Positions 6,680-7,033 of a stretch of DNA of 7,033 nt are shown in pieces. The stretch's first letter is position 1. The number at the start of each line of letters is the position of its first letter. Source of the DNA: Verrucomicrobiia bacterium (GTDB lineage: Bacteria > Verrucomicrobiota > Verrucomicrobiia > Opitutales > Opitutaceae); the NCBI GenBank assembly GCA_030424825.1, contig JAUHWE010000242.1:1-7033 (forward strand), given 5' to 3'. The notes under the pieces are model-generated. The model saw only the letters and a list, made by a program, of their open reading frames with translations, searched no databases and had not been told where the DNA came from. The position numbers and the translations under genes were made by a program.

Positions 6680-7033
6680 ATGCTTCTCTCAACCATGCGC
6701 TCTTTACCTATCGCTACCGTCATACTTGTAATGGGGGCCAGTTTTACGGTTCAAGCGATGAAGCGACTGGAGGTCGATTTTGCCTACGTCGCGGAAAAGG
6801 CGGAAAGGCTTTCGCGTAAATCCTTCAAATCCGCTGGAAAAAAGACTCCGGAGGAGCTGAGGGAGCTCAATTTTGACGAATATCGTAAAATTCGCATCGT
6901 GCCAGAAGAGACATTCTGGATGAGCGAAGGAATGCCTTTTCAGGTGCAGTTCTACCACCTCGGCTACCTATACAACGAGCCGGTAGCGTTCAACGAATTC
7001 ACGAAGACCCATGCGCAGCGAATTCCATACGTG
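6680..7033 (+). CDS. opgG: Periplasmic glucan biosynthesis protein, OpgG/MdoG family (N-terminal part only)
   Basis: Periplasmic protein of the osmoregulated periplasmic glucan pathway; in Proteobacteria OpgG is needed to shape or branch the beta-1,2 glucan backbone released by OpgH. Only 118 codons are in the window; the family is about 500 residues, so most lies beyond the right edge. Residues 1-26 form a cleavable signal peptide with the hydrophobic core LPIATVILVMGASF and a likely cut after VQA. The following region has the order expected of the MdoG N-terminus: a helix DFAYVAEKAERLS, then PEELRELNFDEYRKIRI, then MPFQVQFYHLGYLYNEPV, which aligns by eye to the E. coli OpgG region ending in FYHQG. 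Start may be ATG 6680 or the in-frame ATG 6695; a stop at 6656-6658 bars anything earlier, and neither has an SD. It is divergent from the efflux operon and shares its control region. The paralogue OpgD cannot be excluded from this fragment, so the symbol is provisional. Confidence 0.85.
   Translation, partial: MLLSTMRSLPIATVILVMGASFTVQAMKRLEVDFAYVAEKAERLSRKSFKSAGKKTPEELRELNFDEYRKIRIVPEETFWMSEGMPFQVQFYHLGYLYNEPVAFNEFTKTHAQRIPYV

Noticed and set aside
6704..6958. Minus-strand open frame of 84 codons
   Set aside because: Antisense to the opgG-like gene, whose frame has a signal peptide and MdoG-family sequence.
1..7033. Mobile elements, CRISPR arrays, tRNA or rRNA genes, novel defence system
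   Set aside because: No transposase, repeat-spacer pattern, terminal repeats or RNA-like folds were seen; coding density and gene families are those of an ordinary chromosomal efflux locus.

Overview
The window holds one nearly complete multidrug-type efflux operon on the minus strand and the start of a divergent envelope-glucan gene on the plus strand. The outer-membrane lipoprotein channel, periplasmic adaptor, RND pump and periplasmic OpgG-type protein all require two membranes, so the source is a Gram-negative (diderm) bacterium. Base composition looks balanced, and almost none of the start codons has a clear Shine-Dalgarno sequence. That would fit a lineage such as Verrucomicrobiota/Opitutae or another group that uses SD sequences sparingly, but this is only a guess; the sequence itself does not fix the taxon.

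Layout, following minus-strand transcription from right to left: a TetR-family regulator (6428-5784); then, after only 4 bases, a TolC/NodT-type outer-membrane factor lipoprotein (5779-4397); after 47 bases, an HlyD/AcrA-type membrane fusion protein (4349-3141); and after 27 bases, an RND inner-membrane permease (3113 to the left edge, 1037 codons seen, C-terminus missing). All four face the same way with short gaps and no terminator-like hairpin between them, so they probably form one operon. On the plus strand, from 6680 to the right edge, is the N-terminal part of an OpgG/MdoG-like periplasmic glucan protein with a signal peptide.

The 251-base divergent region (6429-6679) carries the clearest regulatory signal. 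At 6443-6470 lies a composite palindrome, just upstream of the tetR start, made of a perfect 10-bp palindrome and a perfect 8+4+8 inverted repeat that also read as two near-identical 13-bp direct copies. Its core, CAAAC-N4-GTTTG, agrees with the motif I recall for PsrA, a fatty-acid-responsive TetR regulator, and the regulator here has a PsrA-like helix-turn-helix. The simplest model is autorepression of tetR and co-repression of the pump genes, released by an amphipathic or lipid-like ligand exported by the pump. The ligand is inferred, not shown.

No mobile element, CRISPR array, RNA gene or clearly novel system was seen. The points most worth a second look are the operator/regulator pairing, the altered TM10 proton-relay residues in the pump, the lack of SD sequences, and the shared control region with opgG.
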